NCBI RefSeq assembly: GCF_003813775.1
Contig: NZ_RPDH01000002.1
Span: 310,001-374,000, forward strand
Direction: 5' to 3'
Source of the DNA: Chitinophaga lutea
GTDB taxonomy: Bacteria > Bacteroidota > Bacteroidia > Chitinophagales > Chitinophagaceae
DNA length: 64,000 nucleotides
The position numbers and the translations under genes were made by a program. The notes beneath the pieces were generated by a model, which saw only the letters and a list, made by a program, of their open reading frames with translations, searched no databases and had not been told where the DNA came from. This document shows, one piece after another, positions 38,501 to 46,831 of this stretch (its first letter is position 1; every line of letters starts with the position of its first letter).

Positions 38501-38998
38501 TTCGCCGGCATCGACCCTGCACATGCAGACGGACAGATCGCGCTTTCCGCGACCGCCAGTTCCGGCCTGCCTGTCAGTTATTCCATCCTGTCGGGTCCAG
38601 GAACGATCACCGGCAGCACGCTTTCATTTACGGGCGAAGGCACCGTAGTGGTGCGTGCCGCACAGGCTGGCAACGACAATTACCAGGAAGCGGCCCAATC
38701 AGACAGGGCGGTACTCGTATATGGGTATGATGAGAAAAAAGACGGCATCAAACTAAGGGTGTCCCCGAACCCGACGCATGGCCTGCTGAAGGTGAAACTC
38801 GACAATAAAGACCATAGCAAACAATATGTGCTGCATATCTACGACCGGAACGGCTATCCCGTTGAATCGACCATTATTCAAAGAAACGACCAGAAGTTCG
38901 AGATCGACCTCGACATCTCCGGTTGCCAGACCGGCATCTATTACCTGTATGTTACGGATGGCGAAAAAACATTTGTAAAGATCATAGCGAAGGACTGA
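35546..38998 (+). CDS. PL6 family polysaccharide lyase with discoidin, Ig-like and T9SS domains
   Basis: This 1150-residue secreted lyase starts at ATG 35546 (MRSNSTQRKQ) with a signal peptide ending near TAAAQ. Residues about 35-500 are a right-handed beta-helix of polysaccharide lyase family 6 (alginate lyase/chondroitinase B type). The catalytic pair is visible: Lys in EMISMKSNRNIVRYN and Arg in GEITVRSGNFNTIEGN, followed by GSRGIRVVGQHHRIINNYIE. Two homologous F5/8 type C (discoidin-like) domains follow (about 525-680 and 695-830), then three Ig-like repeats (about 835-1065, each with a TYGD/DG...GAGT(I/V)TV pattern) and a type IX secretion sorting domain (SPNPTHGLLKVKLDN to the end). Alginate or a related uronan is the likely substrate; the exact one cannot be read. 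It closes the SusCD operon. Confidence 0.9.
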   Translation: MRSNSTQRKQLVRTLPRLAAAGLTLLLTGTAAAQTVRTAASASQLTTAIAASAPGDTIVMTNGTWTNVSINFNATATATQAVVLRAQTPGKVILNGNSSLTFSTPYLIASGLCFKGGALTGGAIVRFSSNYCRLTNSAILNYNPPSRSTSYYWVNFAGSNNRVDSCYFTGKNHHQPTIGNEPTNCRYNKVDHCYFKDMGGSGNGSEIFRIWGYGRNEELGTDGAFFTVEYNLFDAADGEGLEMISMKSNRNIVRYNTIKNTKGEITVRSGNFNTIEGNFILGGNKEGSRGIRVVGQHHRIINNYIENVREDAIVLYAGEYIDSFLTPDYKPILRAGTPLGRVPAYGPVKNALIAHNTIINPGGDGMEIGAAYKVSWPTSQRVMLPENCTIVNNVIVKNGGIAIKSPVQDVNPPLDVFNFQPNIYEGNVIYGATLSMNPAPATGITTMNPLLAITNGLYRPSAGSPLINAAPGTYATEDMDGQLRDNNPDIGADEQSGLPVIRKPLTPEETGPQWIDEIVDEKYYPDITDNGGVITAQYANSGNPAESFQSLIDNKTTTKYYISGRTALWAQYQSRVPATIIHYTITSAGDVVGRDPKNWALLASNDTISWDTLDVRTDETFASRGLTKTYTIADTASYIFYRLVITANNGSSGIQFAEWELWQPARPEPEPEPENPFDLTDNKGTIIAQYANVSKPSESYPSLIDNNPATKYYISGKTALWVQYKSTIPAIPVSYTIMSGNDTPARDPKNWNLQASMDSITWDTLDTRADEIFASRKLFRTFTFENTTPYRYYRLNITASNGATGIQFSEWEIYQRKTQTIEFAAIPSKTYGDEPFELTASASSGLEVEFEVVSGPATFDGALLTITGAGAVTVKAIQSGDANFFPAEQQQTFTVQQASQQLTFAPVETKTYGDMPFVLYATASSQITPVLFEIVSGPATIADSVLSITGAGTITVRATQTGNENFLPVSAEQSFTVDKAPQTITFAGIDPAHADGQIALSATASSGLPVSYSILSGPGTITGSTLSFTGEGTVVVRAAQAGNDNYQEAAQSDRAVLVYGYDEKKDGIKLRVSPNPTHGLLKVKLDNKDHSKQYVLHIYDRNGYPVESTIIQRNDQKFEIDLDISGCQTGIYYLYVTDGEKTFVKIIAKD

Positions 38999-39023
38999 TC
39001 ATTTCCTATACTTGTGGATGAAT

Positions 39024-39056
39024 AAAAAAGCAGGGCTTTATATGCCCTGCTTTTTT
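39024..39056 (+). terminator. Terminator after the PL6 lyase gene
   Basis: Perfect 13-bp stem AAAAAAGCAGGGC (39024-39036) / GCCCTGCTTTTTT (39044-39056) with a 7-base loop and a long T-tract. It ends the sigma-FecR-SusCD-TlpA-PL6 locus. Confidence 0.92.
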
Positions 39057-39191
39057 TATCGCCTTCCGGCATACCCGTATTTTCAATGCCGCTCACAAAA
39101 GGCGGTGCATACGCCAGCCGTGTTACACCGGAGGGTATCCTCCGGTTTCAGCTAACATCTGCCGGTGGCGGCCCCTGCCAGGCAGGATACA

Positions 39192-39704
39192 TCACTTCGC
39201 CGCCGCCTTCTTCACATACCGGGCGGGAGCCAGTGCGGCAGGCGCCCAATCGGTGAACATGCCTTCCACTTTCTTTTCGTCGTAGGAGTCTGCAGACTCC
39301 AGCAGGGCGGTATTCTGCGTGTGCAGGCGGTTGCCTTTCGCATCGAGGATAACGATCACGGGAAAACCGAAGCGCTGCGGGAAACCGAGCCCTTTGAGCA
39401 CGTCGAGGTTTTCGTTCTCTTTGCTGTAATTCAGGTGATATACGACGTAGTTTTTCTCCTGCGCCTGTTTCAGCTGCGGGCGGTCGTTCACGAACTTGTA
39501 CAGGCGTTTGCACCACACGCACCAGTTCCCGCCCACCTGTAACAGGACGTGTTTGTTTTCGCGCTGCGCCTGTTTGACGGCGGCGGCGATATCCGCTTTC
39601 GCATTCGCCTGCGGGTTATAAAAATCAGGCACTTTTTCCGATTGCGCTTTCAGCGCGGTAGTAGCTCCCAACAGCAGGAGCGTGGCAATCAACATGTGTT
39701 TCAT
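39192..39704 (-). CDS. Periplasmic thioredoxin-like protein
   Basis: This 170-residue protein starts at ATG 39704 (MKHMLIATLLLLGATTALKA, signal peptide, cleavage near LKAQ). The thioredoxin-fold domain (about 35-150) carries the active site CVWC in GGNWCVWCKRLYKFVNDRP and the DAKGNRLHTQNTALLES block of the Thioredoxin_7 type. The CxWC variant is typical of DsbD-gamma/DUF255-like proteins, which act as reductants in the periplasm. It is a single-gene unit. The frame extends seven codons upstream without signal-peptide character. Confidence 0.85.
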   Translation of the reverse strand: MKHMLIATLLLLGATTALKAQSEKVPDFYNPQANAKADIAAAVKQAQRENKHVLLQVGGNWCVWCKRLYKFVNDRPQLKQAQEKNYVVYHLNYSKENENLDVLKGLGFPQRFGFPVIVILDAKGNRLHTQNTALLESADSYDEKKVEGMFTDWAPAALAPARYVKKAAAK

Positions 39705-39875
39705 GGCTGGTTCAGTTAAGCGCATTAAAATACGATTATTTTATGTGTTGGGGAAAATCCTTCACCGCCCCGCCGGAAGCTGCTACACCCTTCGCCTGTA
39801 GCCCGGCGCGCCCGCTTCCGGATTTCTGCTGAAACTTGCTTAAATTTGGCCGGTTTATCATTACCGGCAATAGCA

Positions 39876-41714
39876 ATGGGTTATAAAAGCTTACACGACT
39901 GTATCAACGATCTGGAAAAGAATGGTCATTTGATCCGCATCAAACAGGAGGTGGATCCGTACCTCGAAATGGCGGCGATCCACCTGCGGGTGTATGAGCA
40001 CCAGGGGCCGGCGCTACTCTTCGAAAACGTAAAAGGCAGCAGGTTCCCGGCAGTGTCCAACCTGTTCGGCACGCTCGACCGTTCCAGGTTCATGTTCCGC
40101 GATACGCTCGAGAAGATCAAAACGCTCGTGGAGATCAAAGGCGACCCCGTAAAGGCCATCAGACATCCCTTCAAATACCTGCACGTAGCCGCCACTGCAT
40201 TATCGGCCCTGCCGATGAAAACCGGCAAAAACGCGCCCATCAGTTTCGGCCGCACCAGCATCGGCGAATTGCCGCAGATCGTGAACTGGCCGATGGACGG
40301 CGGGCCTTTTGTGACCATGCCCCAGGTGTACACCGAAGATCCGGACAAACCCGGCATCATGCACGCCAACCTGGGCATGTACCGCATCCAGCTCGGCGGC
40401 AATGAATATATACAGAATGAGGAAATCGGCCTGCACTACCAGCTGCACCGCGGCATCGGCATCCATCAGACGAGATCGAACGCCAAAGGGCAGCCGCTGA
40501 AAGTGAGCATTTTTGTGGGCGGGCCGCCGTCGCACCCCTTGTCCGCCGTGATGCCGCTGCCGGAAGGACTGTCTGAAATGACATTCGCCGGCGCGCTGGG
40601 CAACCGCAGGTTCCGGTATTTTTACGACGACGAAGGTTTTTGCATTTCCGCGGACGCCGATTTTGTGATCACCGGCACGGTGATGCCGAATGAGAACAAA
40701 CCCGAAGGGCCTTTCGGCGATCACCTGGGGTATTACAGCCTTACACATCCTTTCCCGCTGATGAAGGTCAGCCGCGTCTATCATAAGAAAAACCCCGTAT
40801 GGTCGTTCACCGTAGTGGGCAGGCCGCCGCAGGAAGACACCAGCTTCGGCGCGCTGATACACGACATCACCGGCAACGCCATCCCGAAAGAAATACCCGG
40901 CGTGCATGCAATACATGCCGTGGATGCGGCAGGGGTGCATCCGCTGCTGTTCGCCATCGGCAGCGAACGGTATACGCCGTACCTGAAGGAACGCAAGCCG
41001 CAGGAAATACTGACCATCGCCAATCACATCCTGGGCAGCAACCAGCTGAGCCTCGCCAAATACCTGTTCATCTGCGCGAAGGAAGACGACCCTTCGCTGC
41101 ATGTGCACGACGTCGAAAAATTCATGATGCACGTGCTCGAACGCTTCGACCCGGCCCGCGACCTGCATTTCCAGACCAATACCACCATCGACACCCTCGA
41201 TTATACCGGCAGCGACCTGAATGCGGGCAGCAAGGTGACCATCGCAGCTGCGGGCGGCAAACGCCGCGAGCTCTGGCGTGAACTGCCGCCGAACTTCAGT
41301 CTGCCGCGGCCCTTTTCACATTTCAAACTGGCCATGCCCGGCGTGCTGGCGGTGGAAGCCCCTGCATATCCGCAAGACGGCAACACGGCGGAACAAATAT
41401 CCATCCTCAACGATCATCTCAAGAACGAACAGACGGACGGCCTGCCGCTGATCGTACTGTGCGATGACGCGGGCTTCACCGCGGAGAATAGCAGCAACTT
41501 CGTATGGGTGACGTTTACGCGGAGCAACCCTTCGCACGACATACACGGCGTCAACAGCTTCATCTCCCACAAACACTGGGGCTGCCGGGGGCCGCTGATC
41601 ATCGATGCCCGCATCAAGCCGCACCACGCACCGCCGCTGATCAAAGACGCGGCAGTGGAAGCCAGGGTAGATGCGATGGCGAAGAAGGGGGGCGTGCTGC
41701 ACGGGATTATCTGA
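39876..41714 (+). CDS. ubiD: UbiD family decarboxylase
   Basis: This 612-residue prenylated-FMN-dependent (de)carboxylase starts at ATG 39876 (MGYKSLHDCINDLEKNG). Family blocks are visible: LIRIKQEVDPYLEMAAI, GPALLFENVKGSRFPAVSNL, NLGMYRIQLGGNEYIQNEEI, HQTRSNAKGQPLKVSIFVGG with the usual MPLPEGLSE, and the catalytic-site region ITGTVMPNENKPEGPFGDHL with the conserved E-x-P-x-G-D/E-F pattern seen here as NKPEGPFGDH. Length is longer than the E. coli enzyme (about 500), like many Bacteroidota members. It could work in menaquinone or ubiquinone-like biosynthesis or on aromatic acids. No ubiX flavin prenyltransferase gene is in the window. Confidence 0.9.
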   Translation: MGYKSLHDCINDLEKNGHLIRIKQEVDPYLEMAAIHLRVYEHQGPALLFENVKGSRFPAVSNLFGTLDRSRFMFRDTLEKIKTLVEIKGDPVKAIRHPFKYLHVAATALSALPMKTGKNAPISFGRTSIGELPQIVNWPMDGGPFVTMPQVYTEDPDKPGIMHANLGMYRIQLGGNEYIQNEEIGLHYQLHRGIGIHQTRSNAKGQPLKVSIFVGGPPSHPLSAVMPLPEGLSEMTFAGALGNRRFRYFYDDEGFCISADADFVITGTVMPNENKPEGPFGDHLGYYSLTHPFPLMKVSRVYHKKNPVWSFTVVGRPPQEDTSFGALIHDITGNAIPKEIPGVHAIHAVDAAGVHPLLFAIGSERYTPYLKERKPQEILTIANHILGSNQLSLAKYLFICAKEDDPSLHVHDVEKFMMHVLERFDPARDLHFQTNTTIDTLDYTGSDLNAGSKVTIAAAGGKRRELWRELPPNFSLPRPFSHFKLAMPGVLAVEAPAYPQDGNTAEQISILNDHLKNEQTDGLPLIVLCDDAGFTAENSSNFVWVTFTRSNPSHDIHGVNSFISHKHWGCRGPLIIDARIKPHHAPPLIKDAAVEARVDAMAKKGGVLHGII

Positions 41715-41840
41715 CATCTGGACATACAGGCGGTATGTTTACCACCGAACAGATTAATGGGGTACGGGCAAGCCCGCAAAGCAGCCTCTATAAGGGAATG
41801 CGTTGCAGACCGGCCCCATCGGGCTAAAGAGCGTCTTGTT

Positions 41841-43181
41841 TTATTTTTTGCCCAGCGAAGTGGACCGGACGATGTTGTGATACAGTCTTTGCATCAAACG
41901 CATGTCTTTGGTGATGATCAGAGCCTGGCCCTTCAAGCCGTTCTTGAACGGCAGGTTCCTTTGCTGGCTGGTCAGCAGGCCCTGGTCCAGGCGAACCGTT
42001 CCAATGAAGAAAGAATCTACCGCCACGTCGGAAATATAATTCAGGCGGCCCGAAACGAAGCCGGCCTCCTCATAGGGATAGGCATCAAACCGCAGCTGTA
42101 CCTTCATCCCGGTATCCACCTTGCCGAAGTTCTTCTGGGACATCTTCACTTCCACATAATATTGCGAGCCCTGGGGATTGACATAGGCCAGCAGTTTCCC
42201 CTGTTCAACGTACCGGTTTGGCTGCAGCGGCAGCACAAATACGACCTGGCCGTCGATGGGCGCCCGCAGGGTATAGGTCCTCATCCATTCGTCCACGCCG
42301 CTTTTCAGCGTCTGGAGCGCCTGCCAGAAAATCTGCTGCTGCTGAAGCATATCGTGATCCAGCTGGTCTATTTCCTTCTGTTTGTCCCGTATCTGGCTTT
42401 GTTTGCCGATGATGTTGACGTCGGCCTGGGGAAGCACCATCTGGCTATTGAGCAGCTTGCTCTGTGCCTGCCGGTACTCTTCCGTCGAAATGACTTTGTC
42501 TTTGTACAGCCGTTCATTCATTTCGAAAGTCTTTTTCGCGATCTCATTTTCCTGCAGGGTGAGCCCTTTCTGTTCGGCTATCTTTTTGGTGGCGTCCTGC
42601 AGCGATGCGATATCGTCGTGCAGCATGTTTTTCTTCCGGTCATAAAAACCGTTCACGAGATAGTCGTTATACTGCTGCAACGCGGTGATGAACGTCTGAT
42701 AGGCAGCCTGCACCTCCCCGAGATTGTGAAAGCGTTGTTTGAACAGCGCGGGAATGGATCCGGGGCGGTTCTGTTCCAGCGCTTCGATGGTCTGCGCGAT
42801 GGTCCCCGAAAGGCTGATGACTTCTGCGGGCGCGGCGGTGCTCTCCAGCCAGCCGATGATTTCGCCCTGTTGGACGGCCTGGTTGTTCTTCGCGAACAGG
42901 GCGATCAGTTTTCCGCTTTGTTTGGCAACAATTTCCTTGGGTGCATTGTCGCCGGTGAGAACGGCCGATCCCTGCACGATATCCGGGTATTGCACAAACC
43001 ATATTCCCGAAAGCAGGATAACCAGAATGCCCAGAAAGGCCATCAATGCCCATTTTTCAATGAATCCCGGTTCCCGGCTGATGATTTCCTGGGTAATCTC
43101 GGATCTGTCCTCGAAATTACCTTTCTGGGTGGCCGATTCCAGGTCCTGCGCTGATAAAAGTGTCTTATTATGCGGGTCCAT
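41841..43181 (-). CDS. HlyD-family periplasmic adaptor for RiPP export
   Basis: This 446-residue membrane-fusion protein links the ABC exporter to an outer-membrane channel. A cytosolic N-terminus (about 1-35) is followed by one transmembrane helix (WALMAFLGILVILLSGIWFV), a biotinyl-lipoyl-like half (GKLIALFAKNNQAVQQGEII), a long coiled-coil hairpin (about 120-290; QEKGLTLQENEIAKKTFEMN) and the second lipoyl/beta-barrel part (APIDGQVVFVLPLQPNRYVE). It starts 11 bases after the ABC gene stop, so the two form an operon. No TolC-like outer-membrane partner gene is present in the window. Confidence 0.9.
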   Translation of the reverse strand: MDPHNKTLLSAQDLESATQKGNFEDRSEITQEIISREPGFIEKWALMAFLGILVILLSGIWFVQYPDIVQGSAVLTGDNAPKEIVAKQSGKLIALFAKNNQAVQQGEIIGWLESTAAPAEVISLSGTIAQTIEALEQNRPGSIPALFKQRFHNLGEVQAAYQTFITALQQYNDYLVNGFYDRKKNMLHDDIASLQDATKKIAEQKGLTLQENEIAKKTFEMNERLYKDKVISTEEYRQAQSKLLNSQMVLPQADVNIIGKQSQIRDKQKEIDQLDHDMLQQQQIFWQALQTLKSGVDEWMRTYTLRAPIDGQVVFVLPLQPNRYVEQGKLLAYVNPQGSQYYVEVKMSQKNFGKVDTGMKVQLRFDAYPYEEAGFVSGRLNYISDVAVDSFFIGTVRLDQGLLTSQQRNLPFKNGLKGQALIITKDMRLMQRLYHNIVRSTSLGKK

Positions 43182-43192
43182 ACAATGAAGTT

Positions 43193-45415
43193 TTATCCGT
43201 TTCCGAGTTCCAGCTGATTTTTGACCAGTTCGTAATATCTTCCCTTTAAGCGGGTCAGTTCGGCGTGTGTGCCTTCTTCCACAATTTTTCCGGCGTTCAG
43301 CACCACTATCTTGTCTGCATTCCTGACGGTACTGAGCCGGTGGGCGACCACCACCACGGTTCTGCCCTGAAATACTTTGCCGAGGTTCTCGACGATTTCC
43401 CGTTCGTTACCGGCATCCAAAGCGTTGGTCGCTTCATCCAGGAAGAGGTATTCGGGGTTTTTGTAGATGGCCCGGGCGATCAGGATGCGTTGTTTCTGAC
43501 CCTGGCTGACACCGGTGCCTTCGGCGCCCAGCTTGGTATGATAGCCGTTCGGCAGCGATTCGATGAAGGAATGAATGTTGGAGATCCTGCAGCTTTCCAC
43601 CAGCCGGTCGTATTCGATTTCATCAACACCCACCGCGATATTCCTGGCGATCGTGTCGTTGAAGATGTAGCCGTCCTGCAATACCGCACCGCAGTTTTTC
43701 CGCCAGGCGGCGTGGCCGATGAAGTTCAGCTTCGTACCGTTCATATGGCCTTTAAAGTCATCGTGGGCGCCTATCCTGATGGTACCTTCGTAGTGATCGT
43801 ACACTTTCAGCAGGAGTTTGACCAGGGTGGTTTTCCCCGAGCCGCTGGCCCCCACAATTGCCGTGATTTTTTTTCCCGGAATGGCCAGGTTGATGTCTTT
43901 CAGAATGGGCTCGTTTCCCGCACCCGGATAAGTAAAGGTGAGGTTTTCGAGCTGGATGCCCGTTTGCTCCGGCAACCGCTGCAGATAGTTTTTGTCTGCC
44001 GGCTCTTCATCGTTCAGCTGGTGAATTTCATTCAGGCGTTCCATGCTGATCCGGGCGTCCTGGAAATTCTGGATAAACCCTACCCATTGCTGCACGGGGC
44101 CGGTCAGCTGCCCGATGATATACTGCGTTGCCAGCATCGCGCCCAGCGTCAGCTGCCCGTCGATAACGAGTTTGGCAACGATAAAACTCGTCGCGATCCC
44201 CTGTACCTGGCTGATCAGCGTTGCGCCGGCCTGTTGTACCTGGCTGTAATTGAGGTTTTTGAAATTCAGTTTAAAAACGTTCGCCTGTATGTTTTCCCAT
44301 TCCCAGCGTTTCTGCCTTTCCGCATTGTTCAGCCGTATTTCCTGCATGCCCTGTATCAATTCCAGGGTGGAATTATTTTCTTTGGCGGAAAGATGAAATG
44401 TTTCATAGTTGATTTTCCTCCGGATCCGCAGAAACAGCTGGATCCACGTAAAATATACCGCTGCGCCCGCGCAGAAAACGAAAAAAAGCGTTGTGCTGTA
44501 AATGATCAGCACAACGGCATACACCAGGAATGTAAAAACGGAGAACAATGTATTGAGCGCCGTGCCGGTGAGGAAACCCTGTATTTTTTTATGATCGCCG
44601 ATCCGCTGCAGCGTATCGCCGGTATGCCGGACGTCAAAATACGATACCGGCAATCTGGTGAGTTTGATCCAGAAGTCCGACAGTACCTGGATATTCAGCA
44701 TGTTTGAAATCCGCAGTAAAAGGCGGTTCTGGATGAAACTCACGATGGTCTGGCTGAAAGTCAGCATCAGCTGGGCCAGCAGGATGATCACGACATACTG
44801 GAGGTTCTGCGTGGAGATGCCGGTATCCACGATACTCTGCGTCAGGAACGGGAACACGAGCTGCATGAGCGAGGTGAGAACCAATGCGAGGAACACCTGG
44901 AAGATCTGCCAGCGTGCCGACTGCAGGTACCGGAAAATGATGGACCAGCTCAGTTTTTTTTCTTTCTCGCCGCTGCTTTCATAAAAGGCCGGCGTAGTTT
45001 CCATCAACAGCGCAACCCCCGTGTCGAGCTCGCTTTGATTCTTCGAAGAAACCCAGTGCTTTTCAAATTCGGACGGCATGAATTTTATCATTCCCTTTGC
45101 GGGATCGGCCACCGTCAGGCTGCGGCCATTGGCTTTCGTCAGCACAACAAAGTGATTCTGGTTCCAGTGCAGAATGGCCGGCAGGGGGACCTGCCGCAGT
45201 TGATCGAAGGTGATCTTCACACCGCGTGTCCTGAACCCGATCCGTTCGGCCGTTTCACTGATACCGAGTAATGAAACGCCTTCTTTATTAAACCCTGTCA
45301 TGTGACGCAGGCTGTCTGCAGTATAGTGCCGGCCGTGATATTTTGCCACCATGCGCAGGCATGTTGCACCGCAATCCATGGCATTCAATTGTCGATAGTA
45401 AGTGTGTTTACTCAT
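43193..45415 (-). CDS. C39-peptidase ABC exporter for double-glycine leader peptides
   Basis: This 740-residue transporter cleaves the leader of a ribosomal peptide after Gly-Gly and exports the core. The N-terminal peptidase C39 domain (about 1-135) has catalytic Cys15 in AMDCGATCLRMVAKY, His in AILHWNQNHFVVLTK and Asp in LTVADPAKG. A six-helix ABC transmembrane domain follows (about 155-460). The nucleotide-binding domain (about 490-735) has Walker A GASGSGKTTL, signature GVSQGQKQR (variant of LSGGQ) and Walker B YLFLDEATNALD. It is divergent from the precursor gene, which carries a matching GG leader, so they almost certainly work together. The signature-motif variant SQGQ is common in this family. 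Confidence 0.95.
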   Translation of the reverse strand: MSKHTYYRQLNAMDCGATCLRMVAKYHGRHYTADSLRHMTGFNKEGVSLLGISETAERIGFRTRGVKITFDQLRQVPLPAILHWNQNHFVVLTKANGRSLTVADPAKGMIKFMPSEFEKHWVSSKNQSELDTGVALLMETTPAFYESSGEKEKKLSWSIIFRYLQSARWQIFQVFLALVLTSLMQLVFPFLTQSIVDTGISTQNLQYVVIILLAQLMLTFSQTIVSFIQNRLLLRISNMLNIQVLSDFWIKLTRLPVSYFDVRHTGDTLQRIGDHKKIQGFLTGTALNTLFSVFTFLVYAVVLIIYSTTLFFVFCAGAAVYFTWIQLFLRIRRKINYETFHLSAKENNSTLELIQGMQEIRLNNAERQKRWEWENIQANVFKLNFKNLNYSQVQQAGATLISQVQGIATSFIVAKLVIDGQLTLGAMLATQYIIGQLTGPVQQWVGFIQNFQDARISMERLNEIHQLNDEEPADKNYLQRLPEQTGIQLENLTFTYPGAGNEPILKDINLAIPGKKITAIVGASGSGKTTLVKLLLKVYDHYEGTIRIGAHDDFKGHMNGTKLNFIGHAAWRKNCGAVLQDGYIFNDTIARNIAVGVDEIEYDRLVESCRISNIHSFIESLPNGYHTKLGAEGTGVSQGQKQRILIARAIYKNPEYLFLDEATNALDAGNEREIVENLGKVFQGRTVVVVAHRLSTVRNADKIVVLNAGKIVEEGTHAELTRLKGRYYELVKNQLELGNG

Positions 45416-46446
45416 AAGTACGTGTCAATACATCTATGTTAACAAAAAGAGCAGGCGACGGGTTATTAACGTTCTAAATTTAAGATAGTGGTGATACTAA
45501 AAGTATAAAAAATCTCAACCGTGAAAAAAAAATTTTCTTTTTGAATTCTTTTTCTCTATCTTCATTTTAGTGTTCAAGCGACACGTTGTATGATAGGACT
45601 TTGAATCATAGAAGAATGTTAGCCATTGACTAGTAAGACGCCCAGAAAACTCCTTATGACCCAAAGCCTCAAAATGAATTTCTGTCTGTTTAATTTCTTG
45701 TTAATCTAAATCAAATCAGTTATACCATGAATTGTTTATGTAGTTAGCCGTACTGCCAATGTAATGCATGTCAATCGTATCCCCTTGGAAATGAGCTACC
45801 TGACTGTATTGTAGTGTATGATATAATAGCCCACAGGAAATCAAGATGCAGAGAGCCCAAATCACCCAATTTGTAACGTGGAGATATCGTTGAGAAACGG
45901 GCGGCCATGCCCATGCCTCAATGAACGGTTCAGTTCCCTCATGCAGGCGAGGGAAGCGGGCCGGAGAGCGCATGAAGCTGTTGAAGCCCAAACTTCACGA
46001 CATCCAACGCATGTTCGGTAAACATTGCAGGTGAATTGATTCGAAAACCTCAGCAACGCCGGCTGCAATATGCCGATGCAAATCGCTGTGCCGTTGTGCG
46101 GCAAATTTCCCCGTGAGCATCAGATATAAATGTCAGCAGCTATTGGAGGATCACCAGCCGTTCGGCAGATGAATGAACATCCTGCTGCAGGGAGAGGTAT
46201 GCGCGCAAAACATCCGGCATTGAATAAAAAAGGAAAGAGAGCATATTAAACACGTTCATCCATGACAAACATTTTCAACAGGCCGCTATTGACCAGTGAA
46301 CCAACAGGAGGCTGCATTACCGCGCACATTATCCATTGATTGGAAATCCATACGATATTTTTTCTTTTTAAACTCGAGTAACAAAAGGAGAAATATTCTT
46401 TATCAACTGATAAAGTCTCATTCATTAACTTCAAAAACTTCACAAA
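45416..46446. other. AT-rich divergent intergenic region before the RiPP precursor
   Basis: About 1 kb separates the divergent exporter operon and precursor gene. The GC content is visibly lower than around it. A 91-codon minus-strand frame (45716-45991) with one hydrophobic stretch (VTNWVIWALCILISCGLLYH) exists but has no recognisable family or start context; I do not call it a gene. A TTG-N17-TATTTTTT sequence (46336-46363) could be the promoter for the precursor. The rest looks decayed or regulatory. Confidence 0.45.
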
Positions 46447-46650
46447 ATGAAAAAGTTAAAACTGAAAGATTTAAGCAAAGACGAAATCATCTCAAGAGAA
46501 AAACTGAACAGGATCGTTGGCGGTAGCGCCGGCGCCGGTGATACTACCTCCGTTGGTGACTCTACCTCCGTAACGGGAGAAGTAGGTTTCACTACGACCA
46601 TTAAAGAAACCGAGACGATCGAGGAAACTGAATCAGATCCCGTGGCCTGA
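46447..46650 (+). CDS. gwsA: RiPP precursor peptide, grasp-with-spasm (graspetide) type
   Basis: This 67-residue precursor has a leader of 26 residues (MKKLKLKDLSKDEIISREKL then NRIVGG) that fits the Bacteroidota natural-product leader pattern K-K-L-x-L-x-L-(S)-R-E-x-L-x-x-I-x-GG. Cleavage after Gly25-Gly26 by the divergent C39 exporter would free a 41-residue core. The core has no Cys or aromatic residue except Phe48; it holds 14 Thr/Ser and 9 Asp/Glu residues, with a near-repeat GDTTSV/GDSTSV and an acidic TETIEETESDPVA tail. Such Ser/Thr/Lys plus Asp/Glu composition suits side-chain ester or amide crosslinking by the ATP-grasp enzyme encoded next. gwsA is the naming used for the system; the assignment rests on the neighbours. 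Confidence 0.87.
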   Translation: MKKLKLKDLSKDEIISREKLNRIVGGSAGAGDTTSVGDSTSVTGEVGFTTTIKETETIEETESDPVA

Positions 46651-46682
46651 TAAAGTGAATCATCACAAAATTTAATTAACCA

Positions 46683-46820
46683 ATGGGGGGATTAAGAAGC
46701 CATAAGCCGCATTTGAACCAACACTTCTGTAAGCCAGCCGTTTTCAACTATGATACCCGCCGGACCCATGAAGAAATCCCGTTCATCCCAGGTGAGCGCT
46801 TTTTAATCACCCCCATTTGA
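46683..46820 (+). CDS. Possible 45-residue peptide between precursor and ligase
   Basis: An ATG frame of 45 codons (MGGLRSHKPHLNQHFCKPAV..., ending FLITPI) lies between the precursor stop (46650) and the ATP-grasp start (46832), ending 11 bases before that start. It has no leader, GG site or known family, and could be a chance frame. Its favour is position and spacing only. Confidence 0.25.
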   Translation: MGGLRSHKPHLNQHFCKPAVFNYDTRRTHEEIPFIPGERFLITPI

Positions 46821-46831
46821 AAACTTTCAGC

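Noticed and set aside
41757..43154. 465-codon plus-strand open frame opposite the HlyD gene
   Set aside because: HlyD is unambiguous on the minus strand and co-directional with the exporter; the other frame has no recognisable features.
45716..45991. 91-codon minus-strand frame with one hydrophobic stretch
   Set aside because: No ribosome-binding context, no family, odd composition in its first half; more likely chance in AT-rich intergenic DNA.
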